The notes: generated by a model not told the origin, from the letters alone. DNA of 63,265 nt from Hellea sp964472905 (GCA_964472905.1 CAYYMI010000005.1:1-63265), one strand, 5' to 3'; numbered from the stretch's first letter, positions 34,978-43,780 are shown. Numbers and translations are program-made.

Positions 34978-35538
34978 ATGAAACATTTATTAACTGGGCT
35001 AGCCGCCCTGACTCTTGTTGCCTGTGGGGGTAACGGTACTGACGCTGCCAATAGCGCTGCAAAAATTGCAGAAGTAGGTGATGGGTCTTCAATCTGTCCC
35101 GCAAGCGAAGTTATTTCTGATGTCGCAATGTATAAAAACGATCATCCTACAGCCCAAGATGACTTTGCGGCTTGGCACGCTGAAAACGGTCAAAGAGCAA
35201 GCGTTGTTACCACAGAATCAGGTTTGCAGTATCAAGTTGTCAAAAAAGGGGCCTCTAATGGCCCCTCACCTGAAGGCAGTCAGATTATCAAAGTCAATTA
35301 TCATGGCTTTTTCCCCAATGGTGAAATTTTCGATAGTTCCTATAATCGCGGACAAGCAATCGAGTTTCCTGCTAACGGTGTCATTAAAGGCTGGATTGAA
35401 GGTCTAGGCATGATGAAACCTTGTGATGCATGGACGATTTATGTGCCAGGCAACCTGGCATATGGGCCGCGTGGACGCCCAGGTATTCCGCCAAATGCAA
35501 CACTTGGATTCCACGTTCAGTTGCTTGAAGTAAAATAA
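34978..35538 (+). CDS. FKBP-type peptidyl-prolyl isomerase, lipoprotein
   Basis: This 186-residue protein begins with a lipoprotein signal (lipobox LVAC). A short helical linker precedes the FKBP domain (about 80-186), seen as GLQYQVVKKG, VNYHGFFPNGEIFDSS, GVIKGWIEGL and the C-terminal LAYGPRGRPGIPPNATLGFHVQLLEV. The aromatic pocket residues are kept. It should speed proline isomerisation in proteins folding in the periplasm or at the outer membrane. An ATG at 34966 lies four codons upstream, but ATG 34978 has GGAG seven bases before it and gives a proper signal. It lies 25 bases after the VWA gene. Confidence 0.88.
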   Translation: MKHLLTGLAALTLVACGGNGTDAANSAAKIAEVGDGSSICPASEVISDVAMYKNDHPTAQDDFAAWHAENGQRASVVTTESGLQYQVVKKGASNGPSPEGSQIIKVNYHGFFPNGEIFDSSYNRGQAIEFPANGVIKGWIEGLGMMKPCDAWTIYVPGNLAYGPRGRPGIPPNATLGFHVQLLEVK

Positions 35539-35552
35539 AGATAATACAGCTG

Positions 35553-35605
35553 GCTCAATCTTGCGATTGAGCGGCCATATTATTTCATAAGACGGGCTTG
35601 CGTCT
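35553..35605 (+). other. Two hairpins in the leader between the FKBP gene and rplY
   Basis: Two perfect stem-loops lie between the FKBP stop and rplY. The first is GCTCAATC-TTGC-GATTGAGC at 35553-35572 (eight-pair stem, four-base loop). The second is AGACG-GGCTTG-CGTCT at 35590-35605, followed after a few bases by GTTTTT. The first may end FKBP transcription, though its T tract is poor. Both may also be part of a structured leader for rplY. Confidence 0.45.
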
Positions 35606-35666
35606 GGCGTGTTTTTCCCATAAAGAGCGCCGCAAATTAGGATTCTTTCGCTCTAATTATGTATAG

Positions 35667-35704
35667 ACCGCCTCTTTCATGGATTTGAGGCGGTTCGTTT
35701 TTTT
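35667..35704 (+). terminator. Rho-independent terminator-like hairpin 26 bases upstream of rplY
   Basis: The stem ACCGCCTC at 35667-35674 pairs perfectly with GAGGCGGT at 35687-35694 across a 12-base loop, followed by TCG and seven T residues. This is a complete intrinsic-terminator form. The rplY start codon is only 26 bases beyond the T tract, too little for a full promoter unless it overlaps the hairpin. Either the hairpin is an attenuator inside the rplY leader or transcription starts within it. Confidence 0.65.
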
Positions 35705-35730
35705 AGAGCGATGATAAACAGGACAGAAAA

Positions 35731-36393
35731 ATGAGTGTTGTACTTGATGTAACCGTGCGTGAAAATACTGGCACAGGCGGAGCTCGCGCGGCTCGCCGTG
35801 ATGGATTAGTTCCCGGCGTTATTTATGGCGGAGACGAGGCTTCTGTCGCAGTATCCGTTAAATATAATGAAGTTTTAAAGGCCATTAACTCCGGTCAATT
35901 CCTTTCAAACATGATTGAGCTGTCTCACGAAGGCAAAACACAGAAAGTCTTGACCAAAGACGTTCAGTTCCACCCCGTCACAGATCAACCCGTTCATCTT
36001 GACTTTTACCGTGTGACAGCGAAATCAATCATTGAAGTTGAAGTCAGCGTGAACTTTGTCGGCGAAGATGTCGCCCCTGGCTTAAAAGAAGGCGGAACAC
36101 TTAACGTTGTTCGCTATGCCATTGAGGTTAAATGTCCAGCTGGTAGCATTCCTGATAGCATTGAAGTTGACGTGTCAGCCATGGAAATTGGCGACGCAAT
36201 TCATATCTCAGAAATTACATTGCCAGAAGGCGTTAAGCCATCAATCACAGATCGTGACTTTACGATAGCGACAGTCGTTGCCTCTCGCGCAGCCATCGAA
36301 GAAGAAACCGATGAGGTCGAAGGTGAAGAAGGCGCTGAAGGCGAAGCAGCAGAAGGCGAAGCAGCTGCTGAAGGTGAAGGCGGAGAAGGCTAG
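35731..36393 (+). CDS. rplY: 50S ribosomal protein L25 (Ctc type)
   Basis: The 220-residue protein is the long Ctc form of L25, which binds 5S rRNA. The N-terminal beta-barrel domain (about 1-95) has GARAARRDGLVPGVIYGG and LTKDVQFHPVTDQPVHLDFYRV. The C-terminal TL5-like domain (about 96-190) has VEVSVNFVGEDVAPGLKEGG. A very acidic Glu/Gly/Ala tail (EGEEGAEGEAAEGE) closes it. The start has AGGACAGAAAA upstream. The order rplY-pth-ychF is conserved in alphaproteobacteria. Transcription may be set by the hairpin leader just upstream. Confidence 0.96.
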   Translation: MSVVLDVTVRENTGTGGARAARRDGLVPGVIYGGDEASVAVSVKYNEVLKAINSGQFLSNMIELSHEGKTQKVLTKDVQFHPVTDQPVHLDFYRVTAKSIIEVEVSVNFVGEDVAPGLKEGGTLNVVRYAIEVKCPAGSIPDSIEVDVSAMEIGDAIHISEITLPEGVKPSITDRDFTIATVVASRAAIEEETDEVEGEEGAEGEAAEGEAAAEGEGGEG

Positions 36394-36458
36394 TCAAAAA
36401 CTGGCTCTCTTGGCTGCGCAGCCCGTTGAAAGGGCCTAAAGAACACGCGGAGCCCGAT

Positions 36459-37040
36459 ATGCTTTTATGGGTAGGACTAGGAAATCCCGGCGCAAAATAT
36501 GCTGGGAACCGTCACAATATTGGATTTCTCGCAATTGACGCCATTGGGGAGGACCATAATTTCCCTAAAGAAAAATCACAATTCAAAGGCATGGTACGCC
36601 AAGGTATGATTACGGCCAATGGCCGTCCTGTTAAAGTGCTCCTACTCAAGCCTATGACCTTTATGAATGAGTCGGGCCAAGCCGTTCAGCAAGCTATGCA
36701 ATTTTACAAAATTCCACTGAGCAACGTCACGGTCTTTCATGACGAGCTTGATCTCGCACCTGGGAAATTTCGAATGAAAACGGGCGGCGGCATTGCAGGG
36801 CATAACGGCCTGCGCTCTATCCGCCAACATTGCGGCGAAGATTTTCACCGTGTTCGCCTTGGCATTGGCCACCCCGGACACAAGGATAAAGTCCATAGCT
36901 ATGTGCTAAGTGATTTTGCCAAAGCCGAACACGGCATAAGAGATGATATTTGCAACGGCGCGGCGCGTTACGCCGACATCTTAGCAGCAGGTAATAGCGA
37001 GTTGTTTCAAACGCGCGTGACAGAATATATAAAGGGCTAA
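36459..37040 (+). CDS. pth: Peptidyl-tRNA hydrolase
   Basis: This 193-residue enzyme releases tRNA from stalled peptidyl-tRNA in the cytoplasm. It has GLGNPGAKYAGNRHNIGF with the catalytic His of NRHN, the KPMTFMNESG motif, the Asp in FHDELDLAPG, and GGGIAGHNGLRSI. A TTG at 36426 would add 11 residues, but ATG 36459 with GGAG six bases upstream gives the usual N-terminus MLLWVGLGNPG. The gap to rplY is 65 bases and to ychF three bases, so it is the middle gene of this operon. Confidence 0.95.
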   Translation: MLLWVGLGNPGAKYAGNRHNIGFLAIDAIGEDHNFPKEKSQFKGMVRQGMITANGRPVKVLLLKPMTFMNESGQAVQQAMQFYKIPLSNVTVFHDELDLAPGKFRMKTGGGIAGHNGLRSIRQHCGEDFHRVRLGIGHPGHKDKVHSYVLSDFAKAEHGIRDDICNGAARYADILAAGNSELFQTRVTEYIKG

Positions 37041-37043
37041 GTC

Positions 37044-38141
37044 ATGGGTTTCAAATGCGGCATTGTTGGACTTCCTAATGTTGGAAAATCAACACTTTTC
37101 AATGCGTTAACTAAAACAGCTAACGCGCAAGCAGCCAATTATCCCTTTTGTACCATCGAGCCAAATGTCGGGGATGTCGCTGTGCCAGAGGCACGCTTAA
37201 ACGCGATTGCTAAGATTGGCGGTTCCGCTCAAATCATCCCAGCGCGTATGAATTTCGTGGATATTGCGGGCCTTGTGAAAGGCGCGTCTAAGGGCGAAGG
37301 CCTTGGCAATCAATTCCTCGCCAATATTCGCGAAACCGACGCCGTAATTTATGTCCTGCGCTGTTTCGAAGATGAAGACATCACCCATGTTGATGGCCGC
37401 ATTGACCCGATGGCCGATTTTGAAACGGTTGAGACAGAGCTCATGCTGGCCGATCTTGAAAGCCTCGAGAAACGCAAAGGTGGGCTAGAGAAGAAAATCA
37501 AACAAAATGACAAAGACGCGCTTCAAACGATGCGCCTCATCGAAATCGCCATAGCCGCCCTTGAAGATGGCAAGCCCGCTAGAACGGCCGAGATTGACGA
37601 GGACGATAAAAAAGCGTGGAAGATGCTACAGCTTTTGACCTCCAAACCTGTGCTCTATGTGGCTAACGTCGATGAGGAAAGCGCAGCAGACGGCAATGCC
37701 TATTCTGCTAAGGTGGTTGAACATGCCGCCTCAGAAGGCGCGCAATCCGTCGCTATTTCGGCGCAAATTGAATCTGAAATGGCTCTACTCGATGATGAAG
37801 AGCAAACCGAATATCTCGGCGCTATTGGGCTCGAAGAACCGGGGCTGAACCGCCTCATTAGGGCAGGCTATGCTCTGCTCGGCTTAAAAACATATTTCAC
37901 CGTCGGCCCTAAAGAAGCCCGCGCATGGACATTCCGAGATGGCTGGACAGCTCCCAAATGCGCAGGCGTTATTCATGGGGATTTCGAAAAAGGATTTATC
38001 CGCGCCGAAACCACAGCCTATCAAGACTATGTCGATAATAATGGCGAACAAGGTGCAAGAGAAGCAGGAAAAACCCGCCAAGAAGGTAAAGATTACATCG
38101 TCAAGGACGGCGATATCATGCTTTTCAAATTCAATGTCTAA
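37044..38141 (+). CDS. ychF: Redox-regulated ATPase YchF (OLA1 family)
   Basis: The 365-residue P-loop protein of the Obg-related group has Walker A GLPNVGKS at residues 8-15, the switch region PFCTIEPNVG, and the G3 motif DIAGLVKGASKGEGLGNQFL. A NxxE-type motif (NVDEES) replaces the NKxD of true GTPases, which explains the ATP preference known for the family. A coiled-coil region (about 130-170) and a C-terminal TGS domain (about 280-363, TYFTVGPKEARAWTF) follow. It binds ribosomes and modulates translation and oxidative stress response in E. coli. It is the last gene of the rplY operon. Confidence 0.96.
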   Translation: MGFKCGIVGLPNVGKSTLFNALTKTANAQAANYPFCTIEPNVGDVAVPEARLNAIAKIGGSAQIIPARMNFVDIAGLVKGASKGEGLGNQFLANIRETDAVIYVLRCFEDEDITHVDGRIDPMADFETVETELMLADLESLEKRKGGLEKKIKQNDKDALQTMRLIEIAIAALEDGKPARTAEIDEDDKKAWKMLQLLTSKPVLYVANVDEESAADGNAYSAKVVEHAASEGAQSVAISAQIESEMALLDDEEQTEYLGAIGLEEPGLNRLIRAGYALLGLKTYFTVGPKEARAWTFRDGWTAPKCAGVIHGDFEKGFIRAETTAYQDYVDNNGEQGAREAGKTRQEGKDYIVKDGDIMLFKFNV

Positions 38142-38226
38142 TCCATTATCTCTTAATTAAGGACATTTGTGATCTTGGGATTAATCATTAATCAACCCTT
38201 ATTCTTCTAATATACCACCATGAGCA

Positions 38227-38337
38227 GGGGTTAGGGATGATCTCTCGATAAAACTATGACGCCGGTTAAACCTGCAAGTTTGACCATGTGGGAATGGGTT
38301 AGGGATGACCTTCAATGGAGACTTATGGCGTCATAGT
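38227..38337 (+). repeat. Direct and inverted repeats in the 5' region of the GEVED protein gene
   Basis: The 13-base GGGTTAGGGATGA occurs twice, ending near 38240 and 38308, and the second copy contains the proposed start codon. An exact 11-base inverted repeat, ACTATGACGCC at 38253-38263 and GGCGTCATAGT at 38327-38337, encloses the second copy. In RNA the pair would enclose the start codon within a stem-loop of about 63 bases. The first GGGTTAGGGATGA opens a four-codon frame (M-I-S-R-stop). Confidence 0.5.
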
Positions 38338-39864
38338 ACGCCTTTGACTTTGTTTGCAAAGTTTATCTGCACAGGCGCTTTGTCCTTTTTCACCTTATCA
38401 TCACAAGCATCAGCACAAATTATTAATTGTAATGATCGTTTGGTTACATCCCTCGACTTTATAGGCCCAACATTAATCTCAGGAACGGACCTACAAGTCG
38501 GCGCGACCTATAGATATAACTCAGTCGCGACAGGCATTGATGCAGAAATTGAGATATTAGGCTTTACCGGCGGAGCTACTCTAAACTTTGTTGACCGCGA
38601 TGTAGGGCTCGTCAATTATTTTCAGCCGGAACTCAATGCCAGCCAGAACAGTTCAGCAGATTTTAGAATAACATTTTTAGCGAGCGGGACAAATACACCT
38701 ATTGAAATAGATTTTGCAGCAGGTGGCATCGATATTGACGGTAACAATGTCAGTCTTCGTGAATATGCGGAATTTGAAACCACACTCGTTGAATCTTTAA
38801 TCAGTAATCCGACTGAATTAGATATGAATGCTTCTGGCCCGTCTGCATCAGATAGAATACGGTTTGAGTCGAGAACAACACTCGTTGCGCCCGGGATTGA
38901 CCCAACCGCCACTGCAAATATTGTGATGGCCTTTTACACGGATACAAGTTCATTTGAGTATCGGATAGGCGCTCTGGGAACAGGCACGCAAACGCGATTG
39001 ACATCATTGGGATTTGATTGCCCAAACCTGCAAAACCCAATTTCTATTCCTTTAACAGCCGAAGATTTTGGTGACGCTCCGTTTCCAACCTATGGAAACC
39101 CTATCCATACCATAGTCAATGGGATTAGATTGGGCGCAGCCAATACCGACGACACGGGACCTTATAACAGTTCGACGGCTTCTGCCGATAGTGGCGATGA
39201 TGGCGTAACGATCCCTGCCCTCGCTCAAACTGCAAGTGCAATTATAACGGCAAATGTCGTTGGCACGGGTGGTTATTTGCAAGGTTGGATTGATTGGAAC
39301 GGCGATGGGGATTTTAACGACACCGGTGAACAAATTGCCCAAAATGTTCAAGATACAGATAATGACGGCGTAATTGATATTCCTGTTACAGTCCCTGCCT
39401 CAACAACAAATGGTCAAACCTTTGCTCGCTTTAGATGGTCAACCACGAGCGGACTTGCATCTAACACCGCCGTATCTGACGGCGAAGTAGAAGATTATGA
39501 GATACCCTCAATTACAGAAGCCAGCGTAGATTTAAACGCCGTCAAAACAGTCGAAGTCTATGATCCATCCAATATTGGTCTGTACATGACACCGGGAAAT
39601 GAAGTCCTCTACAAAATTATTGTTACTAATGAATCGACCTCAACTGTCGAGGCGCAAGATATCGATCTATCCGATACGCTACCCGAAAATGTTCGTTTCG
39701 TATCGGCCACAACCACGGGGTTTACAGCAGGGTCATTCGGCTCACCTGCCCTTCCAGCAGCTAATACTGATTGTGACAGCGGGGCGTGTATTATTCGTTA
39801 TTCCGGCGCAAGCCTAGCCATCGACACAACAGGCGAAGTCATCGTCAGGGCCCTGATTAAATAG
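38305..39864 (+). CDS. Exported GEVED/DUF11 repeat-domain surface protein
   Basis: The 519-residue protein has an extended signal peptide (about 1-37, ending in ASA). An unassigned beta-rich domain (about 40-245) comes first. A GEVED domain (about 255-405) follows, with GDAPFPTYG, LQGWIDWNGDGDFND and the eponymous DGEVEDYEI. Last is a DUF11 domain (about 410-519) with KTVEVY ... PGNEVLYKIIVTNES and LPENVRFVSATTTG. Such proteins are secreted adhesins or surface layers. No C-terminal sorting helix or beta-barrel is seen, so it is released or held by partners. The start codon is uncertain because it lies inside a repeat; in-frame TTG codons follow at 38344 and 38350. Its end overlaps the convergent MOSC gene by eight bases. 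Confidence 0.75.
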   Translation: MTFNGDLWRHSTPLTLFAKFICTGALSFFTLSSQASAQIINCNDRLVTSLDFIGPTLISGTDLQVGATYRYNSVATGIDAEIEILGFTGGATLNFVDRDVGLVNYFQPELNASQNSSADFRITFLASGTNTPIEIDFAAGGIDIDGNNVSLREYAEFETTLVESLISNPTELDMNASGPSASDRIRFESRTTLVAPGIDPTATANIVMAFYTDTSSFEYRIGALGTGTQTRLTSLGFDCPNLQNPISIPLTAEDFGDAPFPTYGNPIHTIVNGIRLGAANTDDTGPYNSSTASADSGDDGVTIPALAQTASAIITANVVGTGGYLQGWIDWNGDGDFNDTGEQIAQNVQDTDNDGVIDIPVTVPASTTNGQTFARFRWSTTSGLASNTAVSDGEVEDYEIPSITEASVDLNAVKTVEVYDPSNIGLYMTPGNEVLYKIIVTNESTSTVEAQDIDLSDTLPENVRFVSATTTGFTAGSFGSPALPAANTDCDSGACIIRYSGASLAIDTTGEVIVRALIK

Positions 39865-40699
39865 ATTGATGAACAGGCCAAGGCATTTGGGTCTCTAATA
39901 TATCAACCTTATCGCCTTGCTTTATGCGGCCAGCGCCTAGCGGGATAGCATTCATACCAAATAAAACACCTTTGATGCGTTTATCGGCTGAGCGGCGTAA
40001 ATGCGTAAGCGCCTTGAGCGACATATCTCCTAGGCTATCCCCGCTTATCGAGTCTAGTGTTGTCATGATACAGCGCGTACAAGGCTTTATACAGTCGATA
40101 ACTACATCACCAATTTTTATCTGCTTCCAGCTATCTTCCTCCCAAGGCTGCGTGCCGTCTATCACGATATTGGGCCTAAATCTGGACATAGTTAGGGCCA
40201 TTTCATCCTGCTCTTTCACATAATCATTGAGCGCTTCTAGCGAGGCCGTTGTCGCAATGAGGATAGGATAGCCATCAGCAAAACTGACATCAAAAGGTGC
40301 GTCACGCCCTTCCGTTTCGCGGCGACGGCGCGTTCCGCCGGATAGACTAGCTAATTGGAAAGCGCCACCGAGGCATTCAGAAAGCCAATCATTGACGGGG
40401 TCCAAATATATCGACGCTTGAAACTCATCCTTCCAAACGGATATTGGAGCCATGCGTGTCGACGCTTTTAAATCCAAATCATAATGCGCCCTATCAAAGA
40501 ACAAAGAAAGCTTATCCTCTGAAGGAATAGCGATAAGGCGAGCCAGTTGGGGGTGGCTACGCTGGGAAATAAACCGACCCTTTTCAACAATTACCCAATG
40601 CCGGTCATATTGAAGACCTAATAAGTCTATAGGCGAAGTATTCAGGTCAATGACACGCCCAGATTTAACGGGATATGTATGCAGGGAAGAAATGTACAA
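39857..40699 (-). CDS. MOSC domain protein (YcbX/mARC-like)
   Basis: This 280-residue protein has an N-terminal MOSC beta-barrel (about 1-120, MYISSLHTYPVKS) and the C-terminal MOSC domain containing IKPCTRCIMTT, where the Cys is the expected molybdenum ligand, and KALTHLRR. Relatives reduce N-hydroxylated bases with molybdenum cofactor. Here the electron donor is unknown; no 2Fe-2S domain is fused at the C-terminus, unlike YcbX. The start is TTG 40699, supported by AGGTAGAG just upstream. It is the last gene of the six-gene minus operon, 13 bases behind apt. Confidence 0.82.
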   Translation of the reverse strand: MYISSLHTYPVKSGRVIDLNTSPIDLLGLQYDRHWVIVEKGRFISQRSHPQLARLIAIPSEDKLSLFFDRAHYDLDLKASTRMAPISVWKDEFQASIYLDPVNDWLSECLGGAFQLASLSGGTRRRRETEGRDAPFDVSFADGYPILIATTASLEALNDYVKEQDEMALTMSRFRPNIVIDGTQPWEEDSWKQIKIGDVVIDCIKPCTRCIMTTLDSISGDSLGDMSLKALTHLRRSADKRIKGVLFGMNAIPLGAGRIKQGDKVDILETQMPWPVHQSI

Positions 40700-40712
40700 A
40701 TTTTAACTCTAC

Positions 40713-41240
40713 CTAATGTCCGTCATAAGCAACCAAAGCCGTTACGGGCACGCCCATGTCTGCAATGCGCTTCAGGCCGCCAAGGTCTGATAAATCGACG
40801 ACGAAAGCCGCGCCGACTATCTCTGCTCCTGTTTTCTGGATGAGCTTGATTGCCGCTTCAGCTGTGCCGCCTGTCGCGATTAAATCATCAACGACCAAGA
40901 CACGTTCGCCTTTGCGAATTGAATCAGCGTGCATTTCAATCGTGTCTTGCCCATATTCCAGCTCGTAATCTTGCTCATAAGTATCAAAGGGCAGCTTGCC
41001 TTTTTTACGTATTGGGACAAAGCCTGCGCCAAGTTCATAGGCCACGGCTGTGCCAAAGATAAATCCCCGCGCTTCAATCCCCGCGACATTATCAATATTC
41101 ATATCTTTATAGGGCGTAGCTAAATCGACGATAGATTGCTTCAACGCCTTTCGGTTTGTCAGCAAGGTCGTGATATCACGGTACATAATCCCCAGCTTTG
41201 GAAAGTCAGGAATAGTGCGGATGGCGTCTTTCAGGTTCAT
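40713..41240 (-). CDS. apt: Adenine phosphoribosyltransferase
   Basis: This 175-residue enzyme converts adenine and PRPP to AMP in purine salvage. It has the typical N-terminus (IRTIPDFPKLGIMYRDITTLL), GIEARGFIFG, KKGKLPFDTY and the PRPP-binding VLVVDDLIATGGTAEAA. The Pro-Lys-Leu-Gly stretch replaces the common Pro-Lys-Pro-Gly. The ATG overlaps the upstream GST stop by four bases (ATGA), which indicates coupling within the minus operon. Confidence 0.95.
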   Translation of the reverse strand: MNLKDAIRTIPDFPKLGIMYRDITTLLTNRKALKQSIVDLATPYKDMNIDNVAGIEARGFIFGTAVAYELGAGFVPIRKKGKLPFDTYEQDYELEYGQDTIEMHADSIRKGERVLVVDDLIATGGTAEAAIKLIQKTGAEIVGAAFVVDLSDLGGLKRIADMGVPVTALVAYDGH

Positions 41241-41881
41241 AGATTTACCTTATCAGTTTCAGGCAGGATGTGGGTTTCGATAAAGGCCTCCGCCTCCCAG
41301 TCTTGAAAATCAGGGTCGGACATAAGCTCGGAAATATAAGTATCAGAGCGCGCCGTTCGCGGCAGGTCATAGCTGGCAAAGCGTGTTGCAGCAGGTGTGT
41401 AAAAAGCATCAGCAATGGTCCAGTCATTAAAGAGGTAAGGACCATCATGGCGCGATAATAAATCGTCCCATAGTTCGACCATCGCCGCCGCGTCATCCAG
41501 ACAGCTTTGCGGGACAGGCTTTGAGGTTCGGCGGCGAAGGTTCATAGGCGCTTCGCGGCGAATATGTTCAAACCCCTCATGCATAAGTTTCGTCACGCGG
41601 CGGGCCTCGGCCTTTTCTTCGGCGTCTTTCGGCCATAGGTTAGGCACAGCCTTGGCGCAAAATTCAGATATCGCCAAACTATTGGGTAGGTTATCACCAT
41701 TAATATCGAGAACGGGTACCGTACCCGCATCCGTTAAAGCGAATAGCTTATCCTTATACCCCGGAATATCGAGATCAATGACCTCCTCTGTAAAAGGCAG
41801 TTCTGCTTTGCGCAGTACAAGCCATGGCCGAAGCGACCAAGACGAATAATTATAATTCCCAATATAAAGTTTAAGAGCCAT
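41237..41881 (-). CDS. Glutathione S-transferase family protein
   Basis: The 214-residue protein has an N-terminal thioredoxin-like domain with YNYSSWSLRPWLVLRKA, where Ser residues near the start are likely to bind glutathione. The cis-Pro segment is TVPVLDINGD and the SNAIL-like SLAISEFCA follows. A helical C-terminal domain contains FNDWTIADAFYTPAATR. It resembles the YfcF/YfcG-side Ser-type GSTs. It lies between the CCA transferase gene (four-base gap) and apt (four-base overlap). The substrate is unknown. Confidence 0.85.
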   Translation of the reverse strand: MALKLYIGNYNYSSWSLRPWLVLRKAELPFTEEVIDLDIPGYKDKLFALTDAGTVPVLDINGDNLPNSLAISEFCAKAVPNLWPKDAEEKAEARRVTKLMHEGFEHIRREAPMNLRRRTSKPVPQSCLDDAAAMVELWDDLLSRHDGPYLFNDWTIADAFYTPAATRFASYDLPRTARSDTYISELMSDPDFQDWEAEAFIETHILPETDKVNL

Positions 41882-41885
41882 AGTT

Positions 41886-43115
41886 TTACCGATTAATCAA
41901 TTTCAAGGCCATAAGAAGTTTTTCACGGTCTGCTGTAAACCCGCTTCTCACCCACAACGCTTTTAAAGCCTCAAGACTTTTGCCCATTTGCGGCCCAGGC
42001 TCAACACCTGCAGCTTTCATGTCTTTTCCAGAGAGCGGAAACTCGGGCGGCGTCCAGCCCATAGCCAAATCAGTCAAGCTCATCCACCGTGTGCTAATAA
42101 TCGCGTCATCTTCCCCTGCCGCTCGGAGGCGGGCGCGATCAATGACGACTTGATTACCTGCCATGTAGATCGCTTTAAGCTGCTCTCTATTTTCGCTATT
42201 AATATCTAATGACACAGAGCTATCAGACCATGATCGCAGCCTTTGAGTTTCCTTCGTGCTCATTTTAAGCCGCTTACACAGCAAGGCCATTTGGAGCGGC
42301 TCACGCGCGCTCATCGCCATGATCCGCAGAAGCGGGTCAGGCTTTATAGCTTCGCGGCGTTCTAGCTTAACGAGACGCGATAGACCCTCAGCATTGCTCG
42401 CTTCAGGCAGAACGGTCTCAAGAACTTCATTGGTCAGCATAATATGAACTGCGCGGGACGGATCAGGGGCGGACAGTATTTTTTTAACTTCCATCCATAC
42501 ACGTTCAGCAGAAAGTTTTTTCAATCCCGCTCTGTTCTCGCGGCAGGCTTTAAGGGCCAATGCATCAACTTTAGACGAACCGCCATACCATGCTAGAAAC
42601 CGAAAATAGCGGAGAATACGAAGATAATCTTCTTGTACGCGCATCTGCGCATCGCCCACAAAGCGAAACTTCATGGCGTTCAAATCATCTAGGCCCTCAC
42701 CCGTGGGGTCATATATCGTCCCATCATAATCTGCGTAAAGCGCGTTCATAGTCAGGTCACGACGTTGCGCATCTTCGGCCCAATCCTGAGTAAAACTCAC
42801 AACCGCGCGGCGCCCATCTGTCTCAACATCTTTGCGTAATGAGGTAATTTCAAACGGCTTCCCCTCAATCACTGCTGTGATCGTGCCATGCGCGATACCT
42901 GTCGGGACATATTTGATTTTATGCGCTTTGAGAGTGGCTTCTACATCTTTGGGTTCCAACGTCGTGGCCAAATCAATATCCCCAATCCGCGCGCCCATAA
43001 CAGCATTGCGAACACAGCCTCCCACAAAGCGAAAGCTCCCTTTTGGAAAGGCGTCAAACAAAGCCATAATATCGGCCTCGCGCATCCAATCGTGAGTTTT
43101 GGGGTTAAGTTTCAT
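41886..43115 (-). CDS. cca: CCA tRNA nucleotidyltransferase/poly(A) polymerase family
   Basis: The 409-residue class II nucleotidyltransferase has the head motif FRFVGGCVRNAVMG with metal-binding D-x-D in GDIDLAT. A further motif is AQRRDLTMNALY, and the RNA-binding neck has QEDYLRILRYFRFLAWYG. Its role is to add or repair the 3' CCA of tRNAs. A poly(A) polymerase activity is the alternative but is less likely as this is the only family member visible. No strong ribosome-binding site is seen. It lies 41 bases after the CoA pyrophosphatase gene in the minus operon. Confidence 0.9.
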   Translation of the reverse strand: MKLNPKTHDWMREADIMALFDAFPKGSFRFVGGCVRNAVMGARIGDIDLATTLEPKDVEATLKAHKIKYVPTGIAHGTITAVIEGKPFEITSLRKDVETDGRRAVVSFTQDWAEDAQRRDLTMNALYADYDGTIYDPTGEGLDDLNAMKFRFVGDAQMRVQEDYLRILRYFRFLAWYGGSSKVDALALKACRENRAGLKKLSAERVWMEVKKILSAPDPSRAVHIMLTNEVLETVLPEASNAEGLSRLVKLERREAIKPDPLLRIMAMSAREPLQMALLCKRLKMSTKETQRLRSWSDSSVSLDINSENREQLKAIYMAGNQVVIDRARLRAAGEDDAIISTRWMSLTDLAMGWTPPEFPLSGKDMKAAGVEPGPQMGKSLEALKALWVRSGFTADREKLLMALKLINR

Positions 43116-43156
43116 AAAGTCTATCTAACCCAGCAAGCGTGAACGTCTAGCTTATT

Positions 43157-43774
43157 TTAATAATCCGTTTCAAATACGCCGAGATGGACGCGCTGATAGA
43201 GACGGTACATCGTCATCGCTGTCATCCCCCAGAGATTACGGTGAGTCCCATCAGGCTCATCATAAGGCATGTCATAAAACCGGTGATCTTTGCCTCCGAA
43301 AAACACATCACGGGGAACGTGGTTTTTGGGATTCATCAGAAAACTGAGAGGCGCTTCGAAAACTTCATCGACTTCACGTGGGTCAGGTATAATGGGGGCT
43401 GCTGGGTCAACAATCCCAATAAAGGGCGTTATACGGTATTCACCAACTGCGTTAAAAGATGGCAAGCGGCCAATAATGTCTATGGCGCCCTCTTTTAATC
43501 CGATTTCTTCTTCCATTTCGCGCAGAGCCGCTTGTCTTGCGCTCTCCCCCGCTTCGCGTTTGCCGCCCGGAAAGGCTATTTGTCCTGCATGGGTTGGCAT
43601 GGTCTGAGGTCGCTGCGTTAAGATCACCTGCCATTCACCCCTGTTGACCAATGGCATCAACACGGACGCCCCGCGCTGTCCTTTGCGTTTTACCTCATCA
43701 GACCCGTCAGAGATATCGACGGGCAATATGTTTGCAACAATATTGGCAATTATAGGGTCAGAATCAGCGCTCAT
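43157..43774 (-). CDS. CoA pyrophosphatase (Nudix, NudL type)
   Basis: This 205-residue hydrolase has the full Nudix box, from GGKREAGES to REMEEEIGL (G-x5-E-x7-RE-x2-EE-x-GL pattern), and just before it the CoA-specific motif LTQRPQTMPTHAGQIAFPGG. It cleaves CoA and its derivatives to 3',5'-ADP and phosphopantetheine and needs divalent metal. It starts six bases after the DUF1285 stop and is followed by the CCA transferase, an order seen in many alphaproteobacteria. Confidence 0.92.
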   Translation of the reverse strand: MSADSDPIIANIVANILPVDISDGSDEVKRKGQRGASVLMPLVNRGEWQVILTQRPQTMPTHAGQIAFPGGKREAGESARQAALREMEEEIGLKEGAIDIIGRLPSFNAVGEYRITPFIGIVDPAAPIIPDPREVDEVFEAPLSFLMNPKNHVPRDVFFGGKDHRFYDMPYDEPDGTHRNLWGMTAMTMYRLYQRVHLGVFETDY

Positions 43775-43780
43775 AGCTGT

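Noticed and set aside
38237..38251. Four-codon frame M-I-S-R-stop as a leader peptide
   Set aside because: Too short for evidence on its own; reported only as part of the repeat structure.
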